The notes: generated by a model from the sequence alone, not told the origin. 64,000 bases of DNA from Eubacteriales bacterium (GCA_030524205.1 JAUNGZ010000005.1:45479-109478), one strand, 5' to 3'. Positions 1-8,685 are shown, numbered from the stretch's first letter. Numbers and translations are program-made.

Positions 1-1103
1 GTCTGGTCAACGCCACGACGGTCGAGATTGAGAACACCAAGAATCCAAGCCTTAAACCGCACGAGCTGGAGCGCAAGCTGCGCGCTTCCTATTATCTGCT
101 CGGCGCTCTGCTCGGCAAGTACGGCTATGCCGAGGTCGCCATGCCCGGCGGCTGCAATTTCGGCGGCGTGCGCCCGATCGACCAGCATATCAAGGGCTTT
201 GAGGCCCTCGGCGCGACGGTTACGCTGCCCAAGGGCGGCTTTATCCGCGCCGAAGCGCCCGAAGGCGGCCTGACGGGCGCGCATATCTACTTCGACGTGG
301 TCACCGTCGGCGCGACGATGAACGTCATGCTGGCGGCGGTGTTCGCCAAGGGGCAGACCATTCTGGAAAACTGCGCCAAGGAGCCGCACATCGTCGATCT
401 GGCGAATTTCCTAAACGCGATGGGCGCGAACGTCAAGGGCGCGGGCACGGACGTGATCAAGATCCGCGGCGTGGAAAAGCTGCACGGCATTTCTTATTCC
501 ATCATCCCCGACCAGATCGAAGCCGGCACGTTTATGGCGGCGGTCGCGGCGTGCGGCGGCTCGGTGCTGGTCAAAAACGTCATTCCCAAGCACTTGGAGT
601 GCATTACCAACAAGCTCAAGGAAATGAACGTCGAGATCACTGAGTTTGACGACGCGGTGCTCGTCCGGCGCGAGGGCAGGCTGACCCGCACCAACCTCAA
701 GACCATGCCGTATCCCGGCTTTCCGACCGATATGCAGCCGCAGATGACGACCGCGCTGTGTCTGGCCGAGGGCACGAGCATCATCACCGAGGGCGTGTGG
801 GACAGCCGCTACCGTTATACCGAGGAGCTGGCGCGCATGGGCGCGAACGTCCATGTCGACGGCAAGATCGCCGTAATCGAGGGCGTTTCCGAGTTCAAGG
901 GCGCGCCGGTGCGCGCGCACGACCTGCGCGCGGGTGCGGCCATGGTCATCGCGGGCCTCGCGGCCAAGGGCGTGACCGAGGTCGAGCAGGTGCAGAACAT
1001 TGAGCGCGGCTATGAAACGCTGGTCGAGAAATTCGTCGCGCTGGGCGCGGATATGTACCGTTCGGAAATTCCGGACAGCATGGGCGCCGCACAGCAGGCG
1101 TAA
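1..1103 (+). CDS. murA: UDP-N-acetylglucosamine 1-carboxyvinyltransferase, 5' truncated by window edge
   Basis: Catalyses the first committed step of peptidoglycan synthesis, transfer of enolpyruvate from PEP to UDP-GlcNAc in the cytoplasm. The reading frame is open from base 3, so the N-terminus lies outside the window. The catalytic cysteine sits in the MPGGCNF motif (Cys codon 153-155), followed by the family segment [16 protein letters not shown]. Further downstream come FPTDMQPQ, the family's [12 protein letters not shown] and the closing [16 protein letters not shown]. The visible part covers about 366 residues of a family of about 420. It is followed by a hairpin-train element and the walJ/rlmH pair. 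Many Firmicutes have two MurA paralogues; which one this is cannot be decided here. Confidence 0.96.
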   Translation, partial: LVNATTVEIENTKNPSLKPHELERKLRASYYLLGALLGKYGYAEVAMPGGCNFGGVRPIDQHIKGFEALGATVTLPKGGFIRAEAPEGGLTGAHIYFDVVTVGATMNVMLAAVFAKGQTILENCAKEPHIVDLANFLNAMGANVKGAGTDVIKIRGVEKLHGISYSIIPDQIEAGTFMAAVAACGGSVLVKNVIPKHLECITNKLKEMNVEITEFDDAVLVRREGRLTRTNLKTMPYPGFPTDMQPQMTTALCLAEGTSIITEGVWDSRYRYTEELARMGANVHVDGKIAVIEGVSEFKGAPVRAHDLRAGAAMVIAGLAAKGVTEVEQVQNIERGYETLVEKFVALGADMYRSEIPDSMGAAQQA

Positions 1104-1107
1104 GTCC

Positions 1108-1292
1108 GCAAAGCGTGCGCTTGCTCTCGCTTTATTGCCGCGCGGCGGCGGTAAGAGGATAGAGGCCTACGGGCTGATATAAAGGCGAAACGCCCGCGAA
1201 ATTGCGATTTCGCGGGCGTTTCGCCGCACCGGCTCTTTCCGGCTCCGCCGGACAAAGGACGTTTCCCGATTGCGGGCGCGCTCGCAATCGAA
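1108..1292 (-). repeat. type-1 hairpin-train element, copy A
   Basis: Noncoding block between murA and walJ. Bases 1121-1191 match 5922-5992 at roughly 88%, and more weakly 6693-6750; the conserved core includes GAGGATAGAGGCCTACGGGC. Beyond the core lie three consecutive hairpins. One has arms around CGCCCGCGAAA, one is a GGCTCCGCCGG-type hairpin, and the last pairs GATTGCG with CGCAATC. The hairpins line up with those of copy B in position but differ in sequence, with pairing kept. Read on the minus strand it is in the same orientation as copies B and C, but it is opposite to its neighbours murA and walJ. Confidence 0.75.
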
Positions 1293-1309
1293 GTGTTTGG
1301 AGGGATTTT

Positions 1310-2116
1310 TTGGAGCGGTATTATTACAGCATTGCAAGCGGATCGTCGGGCAACTGCGGCCTGTATTTGGCGGGCGACACGGCGATTTTGATTGATCTGG
1401 GCGTTTCGCTGCGCAAGATTACGACCGCGCTGGCCGAAATCGGGCTGGCGCTCGGCGATCTGTCTGCCGTGCTGCTGACGCACGACCATATCGACCACGT
1501 CAAGGGCCTTCCGATGTTCCTGAAAAAAGGGAGCGCACCCGTCTTCGCCTCGCGCGAAACGGCGCGCGCGCTCACGGATAAGGACCCGTCCTGCGGCGGC
1601 CGCTTGACCGCTTTTGACGGCGGGGACGGTTTTTCGGTCGGCCCGGTCACCGTGACCGCGTTTGAAACGCCGCACGACGCGCCGGGCAGCGTCGGCTACA
1701 TATTGGAGCACGGCGGCCGCCGGTTCGGCTTTGCAACCGATCTCGGCTTTGTGCCGCGCGGCGTGGCGGACAAGCTGTGCGGCTGCGAGGCGGTCGTTTT
1801 GGAGAGCAACCACGATCCGCACATGCTGCAAGCCGGGCCGTACCCGTATCCGCTGAAAATGCGCGTGGCCGGGCCGGACGGGCACCTGTCCAACCCCGAC
1901 TGCGCCGTGTGCGCGGCCGAGCTGGTCAAAAACGGCGCGAAAACGCTGATCCTCGCGCATTTGAGCGAGAAAAACAACATGCCCGAGCTGGCCTTGCAGC
2001 AGACGCGCAGCGCGGTGCGCGGCCTTGCCCCGTGCCGCATCATTGTTGCGCCCAAGGAGCGCATGGAGGCTCCCGTTCTGCTTGGGGAGGAAGAAGTATG
2101 CTCGCTGCTCGGTTGA
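1310..2116 (+). CDS. walJ: MBL-fold metallo-hydrolase, WalJ/YycJ family
   Basis: Metallo-beta-lactamase-fold protein of 268 residues, close to the usual 260-270 of YycJ/WalJ, which is linked in Bacilli to the WalKR cell-wall regulon and to coordination of division with replication. The zinc motif THDHIDH lies at residues 57-63, and an ESNHDPHML segment carries later metal ligands. I chose the TTG start at 1310 because GGAGGG at 1299-1304 sits 5 nt upstream; longer in-frame starts lack a ribosome site. Its 3' end overlaps rlmH by 19 nt, a common arrangement in Firmicutes. The exact substrate is unknown. Confidence 0.88.
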   Translation: MERYYYSIASGSSGNCGLYLAGDTAILIDLGVSLRKITTALAEIGLALGDLSAVLLTHDHIDHVKGLPMFLKKGSAPVFASRETARALTDKDPSCGGRLTAFDGGDGFSVGPVTVTAFETPHDAPGSVGYILEHGGRRFGFATDLGFVPRGVADKLCGCEAVVLESNHDPHMLQAGPYPYPLKMRVAGPDGHLSNPDCAVCAAELVKNGAKTLILAHLSEKNNMPELALQQTRSAVRGLAPCRIIVAPKERMEAPVLLGEEEVCSLLG

Positions 2117-2580
2117 TCTGCGTGGGCAAGCTCGGCGAAAAATTCTGGGCCGCGGCCTGCGCCGAGTATGAAAAGCGCCTGTCCGCCTACTGCAAATTGG
2201 AAATTGTCGAGCTGCCCGAGCAGCGCCTGCCGCAAAGCCCGTCGCAGGGCGAGATCGCGGCGGCGCTGCAAAAGGAAAGCGCGCTGATCGAGGCGAAAAT
2301 CCCGGCGGGCGCGGCGGTGATCGCGCTGTGCGTCGAAGGCAAGCCGCTTTCGAGCGAGCAGCTCGCCGGCTACCTCGGCGGGCTGACCGTTTCGGGGACG
2401 AGCCGGGTGTGCTTGATCATCGGAGGCTCCTGCGGGCTGGCGGACAGCGTGAAAGCCCGCGCGGCGCTGCGGCTGTCGATGTCGGCCATGACCTTTCCGC
2501 ACCATCTCGCGCGCGTGATGGCGCTCGAACAGCTGTACCGCGCGCTCAACATCGCGGCGGGCGGCAAGTACCATAAGTAA
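2098..2580 (+). CDS. rlmH: 23S rRNA (pseudouridine1915-N3)-methyltransferase
   Basis: SPOUT-class methyltransferase that methylates pseudouridine 1915 in helix 69 of 23S rRNA, using SAM, as a dimer on the assembled 70S ribosome. The 160-residue length and the ending YHK are typical. The SAM-binding knot is visible in VCLIIGGSCGLAD, followed by the conserved MTFPHHLARVMALEQLYRA. GGGGAGGAAGAAGT precedes the ATG. The start lies inside the end of walJ, so translation is probably coupled. Confidence 0.96.
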   Translation: MLAARLICVGKLGEKFWAAACAEYEKRLSAYCKLEIVELPEQRLPQSPSQGEIAAALQKESALIEAKIPAGAAVIALCVEGKPLSSEQLAGYLGGLTVSGTSRVCLIIGGSCGLADSVKARAALRLSMSAMTFPHHLARVMALEQLYRALNIAAGGKYHK

Positions 2581-2581
2581 A

Positions 2582-3370
2582 ATGATGAGACAGGATTGTA
2601 AAACCCAATATCCGATTGTGCTGGCGCATGGGCTGGGCTTTCCGGACGAAGGCGCGCGCCCCTACTGGGGCCGTATTCCCGATGTGCTGCGCGAAAACGG
2701 GGCGCGGGTGTATTTCGGGGGACAGGACGCTTGGGGCACGATCGGCGGCAACGCGCGGCAGCTTGCCGTCGCGGTGCGCGACGCCATGCGCGCGGAGAGC
2801 GCCGCCCGCGTCAACCTGATCGCGCATTCCAAGGGCGGGCTGGAGGCGCGGCGCCTGATATCGTCCATGGGATTGGGCGGCTGCGTGGCCTCGCTGTCCA
2901 TGCTGTCCACGCCCAACCGCGGCGCGCCGATGAGCGAGATGCTGCTGCGCCTGCATCCGGGGATTGAGCTGTGGAGCGCCGCCGCCGAGCGCGGCGCGCG
3001 GCGGCGCGGCGACCGCCATCCCTCCGTGCTGCGCGCGGGACGGGAGATCACGGCGGCGGCGCTTGCGCGCTTCAATCGGGAAAATCCGGACGACAGCCGG
3101 GTGTACTATCAAAGCTGGGGCGCGCGGCTGAACGGGCTGCGCGCCGATCCCCTGATGGACTTCAGCCGCCGGTTTGTCGACCGGCGCGCGGGCGAAGGGA
3201 GCGACGGGCTGGTAACCCCTTCCTCCGCGCGGTGGGGGCGGTACCGGGGCACGCTCGAGGGCGTGTCCCACCAGATGCTGGCCGACGCCTTCGGGCGCGA
3301 CATAGCGGGCTTTGACGTGCGTGGATTTTATACACAGCTTGTGCATGAGCTGGCGGAAATGGGATTTTAA
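2582..3370 (+). CDS. alpha/beta-hydrolase, bacterial triacylglycerol-lipase-like
   Basis: A 262-residue hydrolase resembling family I lipases. YPIVLAHGLGF near the N-terminus would form the oxyanion hole. The nucleophile is Ser83 in the elbow AHSKGG. Asp208 in GSDGLVT and His230 in GVSHQM complete a plausible triad. There is no signal peptide, so a cytoplasmic location is expected, unlike the classical secreted lipases. The ATG at 2582 follows the rlmH stop directly; ATG 2585 is an alternative. It probably shares the walJ-rlmH transcript. The substrate is unknown; a lipid or ester is inferred from the fold only. Confidence 0.8.
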   Translation: MMRQDCKTQYPIVLAHGLGFPDEGARPYWGRIPDVLRENGARVYFGGQDAWGTIGGNARQLAVAVRDAMRAESAARVNLIAHSKGGLEARRLISSMGLGGCVASLSMLSTPNRGAPMSEMLLRLHPGIELWSAAAERGARRRGDRHPSVLRAGREITAAALARFNRENPDDSRVYYQSWGARLNGLRADPLMDFSRRFVDRRAGEGSDGLVTPSSARWGRYRGTLEGVSHQMLADAFGRDIAGFDVRGFYTQLVHELAEMGF

Positions 3371-3500
3371 AGACGGCGGCCGCCGGTTTTGGACGGCTTC
3401 CGTCTTTTGTTTTGCGCTGAATATTTTGAAAAAGCATTTACATTGTCCGTGCAATTCGGTAAAATAGAAAAAAGAGAAAATAGTTCAGGAGGGGCGCCCC

Positions 3501-4442
3501 ATGATTATTACGATAACGCTCAACGCCGCGCTCGACCGGACGCTGCGCATCGAGCAGCCGCTGGTCGTCGGCAAGCTCAACCGCGCGGTTTCCAGCTATC
3601 TGGAGCCGGGCGGCAAGGGGATCAACGTATCCCGCGCGGTCAAAGCGCTTGGCGGCGACAGCGTTGCGCTCGGCTTTTGCGCGGGCACGAACGGCCGCAT
3701 GATGAAGGATATGCTGACCTCTGCCGATATTCATCACGATTTCGTCGATATCGCCGGACAGATGCGCGTCAACACGCAGATTATCGACGCGCAGGGCGGG
3801 CATACAGAGGTGAACGAACCCGGCAGCAAGCTGGACGACGCCGACTTCCTGCGCTTGATCGACCGGATGGAAAACTATTTGGACGAGGGCAATATTTTTG
3901 TGCTCGCAGGCTCGACGCCGCCCGGGTTCCCGCTGAAAAATTACCGAAAGCTGTGCAAGACCATCAAAAACCGCGGCTGCAAGCTGATTATCGACGCGCA
4001 CGGCGAGCTGCTGCTCGAAGCGTTGAAGTGCGAGCCGGATTTTGTCAAGCCGAATATCTTCGAGCTTGCGGAAGCGGTGGGCGATAAGCCGTCGGCCGAC
4101 CCCGAGGTCGTGGTGGTTTCCGCGCGCAAAATGCTCGACATGGGCGCGCGGGCCGTCTGCGTTTCCATGAGTCAGGAAGGCGCGGTGCTGCTGTCCAAGG
4201 ACGAGCCTGAGGCGCTGTACGTCAACACCGAGCCAAAGATTTACGACGAGGGCGCGGTCGGCACAGGCGACGCCATGGTCGGCGCGATTGCCAACAGCAT
4301 GAGCAAAAAGCTGAAATTTGATGAAATGGCGCGCTTTGCGGTCGCCACCGGCCGCGCGAGCAGCCGTCTGGCGGGCACCGAGATGGCAACCCTCAAAAAG
4401 GTGTACGAGGTGTACGAGACGACGCGGGTATACATACTGTAA
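3501..4442 (+). CDS. fruK: 1-phosphofructokinase / PfkB-family sugar-phosphate kinase
   Basis: A 313-residue ribokinase-fold enzyme of the FruK/LacC group, which phosphorylates fructose 1-phosphate or tagatose 6-phosphate to the bisphosphate. The N-terminus MIITITLNAALDRTL and the GGKGINVSRA motif are diagnostic. The ATP-site motif GAVGTGDAMVGA holds the catalytic Asp at residue 257. AGGAGGGG lies about 10 nt before the ATG. No fructose PTS or DeoR regulator is adjacent, which is unusual for fruK, so the exact sugar phosphate is uncertain. A perfect 18-bp hairpin follows the stop. Confidence 0.88.
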   Translation: MIITITLNAALDRTLRIEQPLVVGKLNRAVSSYLEPGGKGINVSRAVKALGGDSVALGFCAGTNGRMMKDMLTSADIHHDFVDIAGQMRVNTQIIDAQGGHTEVNEPGSKLDDADFLRLIDRMENYLDEGNIFVLAGSTPPGFPLKNYRKLCKTIKNRGCKLIIDAHGELLLEALKCEPDFVKPNIFELAEAVGDKPSADPEVVVVSARKMLDMGARAVCVSMSQEGAVLLSKDEPEALYVNTEPKIYDEGAVGTGDAMVGAIANSMSKKLKFDEMARFAVATGRASSRLAGTEMATLKKVYEVYETTRVYIL

Positions 4443-4450
4443 CGGAGGAT

Positions 4451-4490
4451 AAGCGAAAGCCCCAGAATGTAAATTCTGGGGCTTTCGCTT
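4451..4490. terminator. bidirectional terminator between fruK and trmD
   Basis: Perfect inverted repeat with 18-bp arms (4451-4468 and 4473-4490) and a GTAA loop, between two convergent genes. There is no long T-run on the plus side (ATTAAAAAGT follows), but the minus side has a short T-run before the stem. Confidence 0.85.
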
Positions 4491-4520
4491 ATTAAAAAGT
4501 CCTTGCGCCGCAGCGCGCTT

Positions 4521-5255
4521 TCAATCGAGCGCTTGCTCGATTTTTTGCAGGATTTTCTGGTCGCGCTTATCCGCGGGAATGAACGCGGCGTACAGGTCGG
4601 GCCGGTCCGCCTTGGTGCGGCGCAGGCTCATTTCACGCTTCCAGCCCTCGATGTTCGCATGATGGCCGGAGAGCAGCACCTCGGGCACCGTCCGGCCGCG
4701 CCAGACCTCGGGGCGGGTGTACTGCGGATGCTCCAAAAGCCCGTCCCAGTGGCTTTCTGCGGTGAATGCGTCCTCGTCGGGCAGCACGCCCGGCACCATG
4801 CGGCACACCGCGTCCGCGACCGCCATCGCGGGGATTTCGCCGCCGGTCAGCACGAAGTCGCCGATCGAAATTTCCTCGTCGACGCATTCGTCGATAAACC
4901 GCTGGTCGACGCCCTCGTAATGGCCGCAGACCAAAATGATATGCTCCTTTTGCAGCAGCTCGCGGGCCTTTTGCTGACAAAACGGCGCGCCCTGCGCGGA
5001 CAGAAAAACGGTGTGCACATGCGCGCCCCCGCAAAGCGCCTGATGGCACAGGTACAGCGGCTCGGCGAGCATGACCTGACCGCGGCCGCCGCCGTAGGGA
5101 GCGTCGTCCGCCTTGTGGTGCTTGTCCAAGGCGTAGTCGCGGATATTGGTCGCCTTGACGGAAACAAGCCCCTTGTCCTGCGCGCGGCCGATGATGCTCT
5201 CCCGCATGACCGCGTCGATCATTTCGGGGAACAGCGTCATAACGTCGATTCTCAT
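4521..5255 (-). CDS. trmD: tRNA (guanine37-N1)-methyltransferase
   Basis: SAM-dependent SPOUT methyltransferase that makes m1G37 in tRNAs reading CNN codons and so prevents +1 frameshifting. The 244-residue length is standard. The trefoil-knot motifs are clear: LVCGHYEGVDQRF, then the glycine-rich ISIGDFVLTGGE, and the C-terminal ESHWDGLLEHPQYTRP. It is last in the ylxM-ffh-rpsP-khpA-rimM-trmD operon. Its ATG overlaps the rimM stop by 4 nt (ATGA), implying translational coupling. Confidence 0.98.
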   Translation of the reverse strand: MRIDVMTLFPEMIDAVMRESIIGRAQDKGLVSVKATNIRDYALDKHHKADDAPYGGGRGQVMLAEPLYLCHQALCGGAHVHTVFLSAQGAPFCQQKARELLQKEHIILVCGHYEGVDQRFIDECVDEEISIGDFVLTGGEIPAMAVADAVCRMVPGVLPDEDAFTAESHWDGLLEHPQYTRPEVWRGRTVPEVLLSGHHANIEGWKREMSLRRTKADRPDLYAAFIPADKRDQKILQKIEQALD

Positions 5256-5758
5256 TCGAGCAGCCCCTCGATGCTTTCGATGTAGATGACGCCCGCCTCC
5301 ATGTCGATTTCCTTGAGAAAGGGCTTCGCCGCGGGGATGTAGACCAGACGGCCGTCCTCGCCCGCGATCTCGTACATATCGTGCGCGGGATTGGCGGTCA
5401 GCACGTCGCGGACGCGGCCGATATTGCGGTCCAGCCGCGTATCGTACACCTTAAAGCCGAGGATGTCCTGAATGAACACCAGATCGTCGGGCAGCTCGAC
5501 GTCGTCCCGGTTGAGCAGCAGCACGCGGTTTTTCATCGCCTCGGCGGCTTCCATCGTGTCCACGCCTTTGATGTGCATGAGCACGATATTTTTGTGCACC
5601 TGCGCTTTTTCGACGGTTACGGGCGATTTTTCGTCCAGATAGAGCGTGTCAAAATCGCAGAGCGTCTCGGGGCTGTCGCACCAGCTCTGCACCTTGAGAT
5701 CGCCCTTCACGCCGTGCGTCCCGACGATTTTGCCGGCTTCCAAGAATTTTTTAGCCAT
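5252..5758 (-). CDS. rimM: 16S rRNA processing / 30S maturation factor RimM
   Basis: Assists maturation of the 30S head through contact with S19. It is 168 residues long, in two parts: an N-terminal barrel beginning FLEAGKIVGTHGVKGDLKV, and a C-terminal PRC-barrel with RVRDVLTANPAHDMYEI and the typical ending of an IP-A-PF-D segment. The ATG at 5758 was chosen over an upstream in-frame ATG because GGAGG sits just ahead of it and family members start here. It overlaps trmD by 4 nt. Confidence 0.96.
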   Translation of the reverse strand: MAKKFLEAGKIVGTHGVKGDLKVQSWCDSPETLCDFDTLYLDEKSPVTVEKAQVHKNIVLMHIKGVDTMEAAEAMKNRVLLLNRDDVELPDDLVFIQDILGFKVYDTRLDRNIGRVRDVLTANPAHDMYEIAGEDGRLVYIPAAKPFLKEIDMEAGVIYIESIEGLLE

Positions 5759-5774
5759 AATGGTTTCCTCCGAT

Positions 5775-6095
5775 GCCCTCGCGGCGCTGCGCGCCGCTAT
5801 AAAATAGAAAAATCGCCGCAGCGCGGCGATTTTCACAAAAAGCTCTCGCGCCGCAGCGCGCATCTCATAGGACATTTCAGCAAGCTGAAATGTCCATAAA
5901 AAGTGCGAGCTCCGCCCGTGCTTGCTCTCATTTTATCGCCGCACGGCGGCGGCAAGAGGATAGAGGCCTACGGGCTTATACAAAGGTGAAGCGCTGCAAA
6001 AATCAAAATTTTTGCGGCGCTTCGGCGCGGCAGCCCTTTCAGGCAAAGCCTGATAAGGGCGTTTGCTCGATTGGAAACGTGTTTCCAATCGAAAC
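5775..6095 (-). repeat. type-1 hairpin-train element, copy B (340-nt gap inside the ffh-trmD operon)
   Basis: The khpA-rimM gap holds no gene. Read on the minus strand, it begins 4 nt after the khpA stop with a hairpin of arms TTTCGATTGGAAA/TTTCCAATCGA. It continues with AAGCGCCGCAAAAAT/ATTTTTGCAGCGCTT, then the conserved core (5922-5992), then GGACATTTCAGC/GCTGAAATGTCC (around 5873-5895). The core is about 88% identical to copy A. An element of this size between co-transcribed genes should be transcribed and could affect downstream expression of rimM-trmD. Confidence 0.75.
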
Positions 6096-6098
6096 AGT

Positions 6099-6329
6099 TT
6101 AGTCGACGATATCGACCGTGACGCGCTTGTTCTCGCGATTACCTGCCGCTTTCATGAGGGTGCGGATTTCCTTTGCGATGCGGCCGTGACGACCGATGAC
6201 GCGGCCCATATCCCCGGGCGCTACGCGCAGGGAATAGGTGACGCTGTCGCCGTCGATCTCCTCGGTGATGGCAATCGCATCCGGCTCGGAAACCAGATTT
6301 TTGACAATGTAGGTCAATAACTCTTTCAT
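6099..6329 (-). CDS. khpA: KH-domain RNA-binding protein KhpA
   Basis: A 76-residue single KH-domain protein (YlqC/KhpA), which in other Firmicutes pairs with KhpB/EloR in RNA binding and cell elongation control. The GxxG RNA-binding loop is visible as VIGRHGRIAKEIRTL. It starts at MKELLTYIVKNLV. It lies 14 nt downstream of rpsP in the usual order rpsP-khpA-rimM-trmD. Longer in-frame starts would run into rpsP and are rejected. Confidence 0.95.
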   Translation of the reverse strand: MKELLTYIVKNLVSEPDAIAITEEIDGDSVTYSLRVAPGDMGRVIGRHGRIAKEIRTLMKAAGNRENKRVTVDIVD

Positions 6330-6343
6330 TTCGTTAGCCTCAC

Positions 6344-6586
6344 TCAATTCAGCACGCCGGCCTTCTTCAGGATGCCGCGAACGGTATCGGTCGGCTGAGC
6401 GCCCTTGCTGATCCATTCCTGCGCACGTGCGGCGTCAACCGTAACGGTGGCCGGATCGGACAGCGGGTTGTAGGTGCCGATCTCCTCGATGAAACGGCCG
6501 TCACGCGGGTAACGGGAGTCCGCGACAACGATGCGGTAGAACGGAGCCTTCTTCGCGCCCAGACGGCGAAGTCTGATCTTTACCAT
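6344..6586 (-). CDS. rpsP: 30S ribosomal protein S16
   Basis: An 80-residue S16 with the expected beginning [25 protein letters not shown] and the middle [18 protein letters not shown] lies just upstream of the ATG. It belongs to the ffh-rpsP-khpA-rimM-trmD operon. A 276-nt noncoding element separates it from ffh. Confidence 0.98.
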   Translation of the reverse strand: MVKIRLRRLGAKKAPFYRIVVADSRYPRDGRFIEEIGTYNPLSDPATVTVDAARAQEWISKGAQPTDTVRGILKKAGVLN

Positions 6587-6609
6587 GTATTTCACCTCCC
6601 ATAATAGAA

Positions 6610-6858
6610 AATATCTATTGTAAATTTCTTTACAAACAATGCGTTTCCGCGCCGAAGGCGCGTTTTTAACAGAAAATTTCAGTTTGCTGAAATTGCTCTC
6701 ATCTAATCGCCGCACGGCGGCGGAAAGCAGATAGAGGGCTACAGCCTCATAAAAAGTACGAGCTTTGCCCGTGCTTTTTATACAAATTGATGGAGCAGTG
6801 TGCCCGCAGGGCGCGCTGTGGAATCGGAACCTCGATTGAAAGCGTGGTTTCAATCGAA
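6610..6858 (-). repeat. type-1 hairpin-train element, copy C
   Basis: Fills the ffh-rpsP gap. On the minus strand it starts 4-5 nt after the ffh stop with a hairpin TTCGATTGAAA/TTTCAATCGA. It then has a TTTGTATAAAA segment that opens a hairpin with closing arm TTTTTATGA, the weaker core copy at 6693-6750, and a TTTCAGC/GCTGAAA hairpin. Copy E (38977) shares the segments GCGCGCCCTGCGGGC and TTTGTATAAAA. Confidence 0.7.
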
Positions 6859-6862
6859 TTGC

Positions 6863-8230
6863 TTAAAACGGCAGTTTCATATTGCCCATGCCGCCGAGGC
6901 CGGGGAAGCCGCCGCGGCGCTTCTTTTTGCCGCGCGCCATGCCGGTGAGCTGCTTGGTCATTTTCTGCATGGCCTCGAACTGCTTCAAAAGCTTGTTGAC
7001 TTCCTCGACGGTCAGGCCGCAGCCCGCCGCGATGCGCTTTTTGCGCGAAAAGTTGATCAGGTTTGGGTTGTCCCGTTCGCCGGGGGTCATGGATTGGATG
7101 ATGGCTTCGGTGTGCGCCATCTGCTTTTCGTCGACCTTGGCGCCTGCGAGGGCTTTTGCGTCCACGCCCGGCAGCATGCCGAGCATTTCCTCCATCGAGC
7201 CCATGTTTTTCATCTGCTGGAGCTGTGCGAGAAAATCGGTCAGCGTCAGCTTGCCGCTCATCATCTTTTTCGCGGTGTCGGCGGCCTGCTTCTGGTCGAA
7301 ATTCTGCTGCGCTTTTTCAATGAGCGTCAAAACGTCGCCCATGCCGAGGATGCGGGAGGCCATGCGGTCGGGGTGAAACGGCTCGATATCGCCGAGCTTT
7401 TCGCCCGTGCCGATGAACTTGATCGGCTTGCCCGTGACCGCCTTGACCGAAAGGGCCGCGCCGCCGCGCGCGTCGCCGTCCATCTTGCTCATCAGCACGC
7501 CGTCGATGCCGAGCGCCTCGTTGAAGGTTTCGGCAACGGTCACCGCGTCCTGACCGGTCATCGCGTCGACGACGAGGATGATCTCGGTCGGCTTTACGGT
7601 TTTTTTGATGTTCTTCAGCTCGTCCATCAGCTTTTCGTCGATATGCAGGCGGCCTGCCGTATCGAGGAAAACGAGGTCGTAGCCGTTCTTTTTGGCGAAG
7701 TCGACGCCGTGCTTTGCAATCTCGACCGGATCGCCCGCGCCCTCGTCGAACACGGCGATGTCGAGCTGCCGGCCGACCACGTGCAGCTGCTCGATCGCCG
7801 CGGGACGGTACACGTCGCACGCGACGAGCAGCGGGCGGCGCTGCTGCTGCTTGCGCAGAAGCCCGGCGAGCTTGGCGCAGTTGGTCGTTTTGCCCGCGCC
7901 CTGCAGGCCCGCCATCATGACGACGGTGGGCGGGTTGGGCGAAATGGTAAGGCGGGTGTTCTGCCCGCCAAGCAGGGCGGTCAGCTCCTCGTTTACGATC
8001 TTGATGACCTGCTGGGCGGGCGAAAGGCTTTCGAGAATCTCGGCGCCCGTCGCCTTTTCGGTGACGGATTTTACGAAATCCTTGGCGACCTTGAAGTTGA
8101 CGTCGGCCTCTAAAAGCGCCATGCGGATTTCACGCATCGCCTGCTTGATATCGCTTTCGGTCAACCGGCCCTTGCTGCGCAGGCCCTTGAATGCGGATGA
8201 TATTTTTTCGGTCAGGCCTTCAAATGCCAT
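6863..8230 (-). CDS. ffh: signal recognition particle GTPase Ffh
   Basis: SRP54 homologue of 455 residues that binds SRP RNA and signal sequences and delivers nascent chains to FtsY at the membrane. The N-domain is followed by the G-domain: P-loop GLQGAGKTT, DTAGRLHID and SKMDGDARGG. A methionine-rich M-domain ends in the Gly/Met tail GFPGLGGMGNMKLPF. It is preceded by ylxM with a 9-nt gap, the standard Firmicutes arrangement. Confidence 0.98.
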   Translation of the reverse strand: MAFEGLTEKISSAFKGLRSKGRLTESDIKQAMREIRMALLEADVNFKVAKDFVKSVTEKATGAEILESLSPAQQVIKIVNEELTALLGGQNTRLTISPNPPTVVMMAGLQGAGKTTNCAKLAGLLRKQQQRRPLLVACDVYRPAAIEQLHVVGRQLDIAVFDEGAGDPVEIAKHGVDFAKKNGYDLVFLDTAGRLHIDEKLMDELKNIKKTVKPTEIILVVDAMTGQDAVTVAETFNEALGIDGVLMSKMDGDARGGAALSVKAVTGKPIKFIGTGEKLGDIEPFHPDRMASRILGMGDVLTLIEKAQQNFDQKQAADTAKKMMSGKLTLTDFLAQLQQMKNMGSMEEMLGMLPGVDAKALAGAKVDEKQMAHTEAIIQSMTPGERDNPNLINFSRKKRIAAGCGLTVEEVNKLLKQFEAMQKMTKQLTGMARGKKKRRGGFPGLGGMGNMKLPF

Positions 8231-8239
8231 GCTAGCCTC

Positions 8240-8602
8240 CTACCCGAGCTGGGTGAGCAGCAGCGCCATGCGGGACGCGATTTCGTCCGCCTCGCTGCTG
8301 TGCAGTTTATCGGCGTTAAGAATGCGGAGCCGTTCGACCTCGAGGGCAAGCGCCTCCGCGCATTTGCCGGCGGCACCGAAGCGGGCGACAAGGCCGAGCT
8401 TGGCTTCCATTTCGCCCAGCGCGTGTTCGGCGCGCTTGACGCTGTCGCGCACGCCCTGACGGGTGATGCCGGCGTGCTCGGCGATTTCGGCGAGCGACAG
8501 ATCCTCGTTGTAATAAAGGTCGAATAGCTCGCGCTGTTTGTCGGTCAGCGTTTCGCCGTAAAAGTCGAACAGCAGGCTCATTTCGAGCGGTTTGCCTTTC
8601 AT
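8240..8602 (-). CDS. ylxM: YlxM family HTH protein, putative SRP-associated regulator
   Basis: A 120-residue UPF0122 protein with a sigma-region-4-like helix-turn-helix: LTDKQRELFDLYYNEDLSLAEIA, then AGITRQGVRDSVKRAE. In streptococci YlxM binds the SRP and modulates its activity. GGGAGG precedes the ATG at 8602; the internal Met7 is an alternative start matching many homologues. It is the first gene of the ffh operon. The promoter is 8657-8685 and the leader carries a TGTAAAG/CTTTACA inverted repeat (8623-8644). Confidence 0.92.
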   Translation of the reverse strand: MKGKPLEMSLLFDFYGETLTDKQRELFDLYYNEDLSLAEIAEHAGITRQGVRDSVKRAEHALGEMEAKLGLVARFGAAGKCAEALALEVERLRILNADKLHSSEADEIASRMALLLTQLG

Positions 8603-8656
8603 CGGCGGGCCTCCCTCGGAAGTGTAAAGTTATTTGCCTTTACATCGAACGTGATT

Positions 8657-8685
8657 ATTCTATCGTATAAACCGGCGCTTGTCAA
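8657..8685 (-). promoter_or_regulatory. sigma-A-type promoter of the ylxM-ffh-rpsP-trmD operon
   Basis: On the minus strand: TTGACA (8680-8685), 17-nt spacer, TAGAAT (8657-8662). It lies 55 nt upstream of ylxM, in an AT-rich pocket. Confidence 0.75.

Noticed and set aside
6800-8113. Long open frame (437 codons) on the plus strand opposite ffh
   Set aside because: It mirrors the ffh codons in a GC-rich gene; the product is His/Arg/Leu-rich with no domain, while ffh is intact and conserved.
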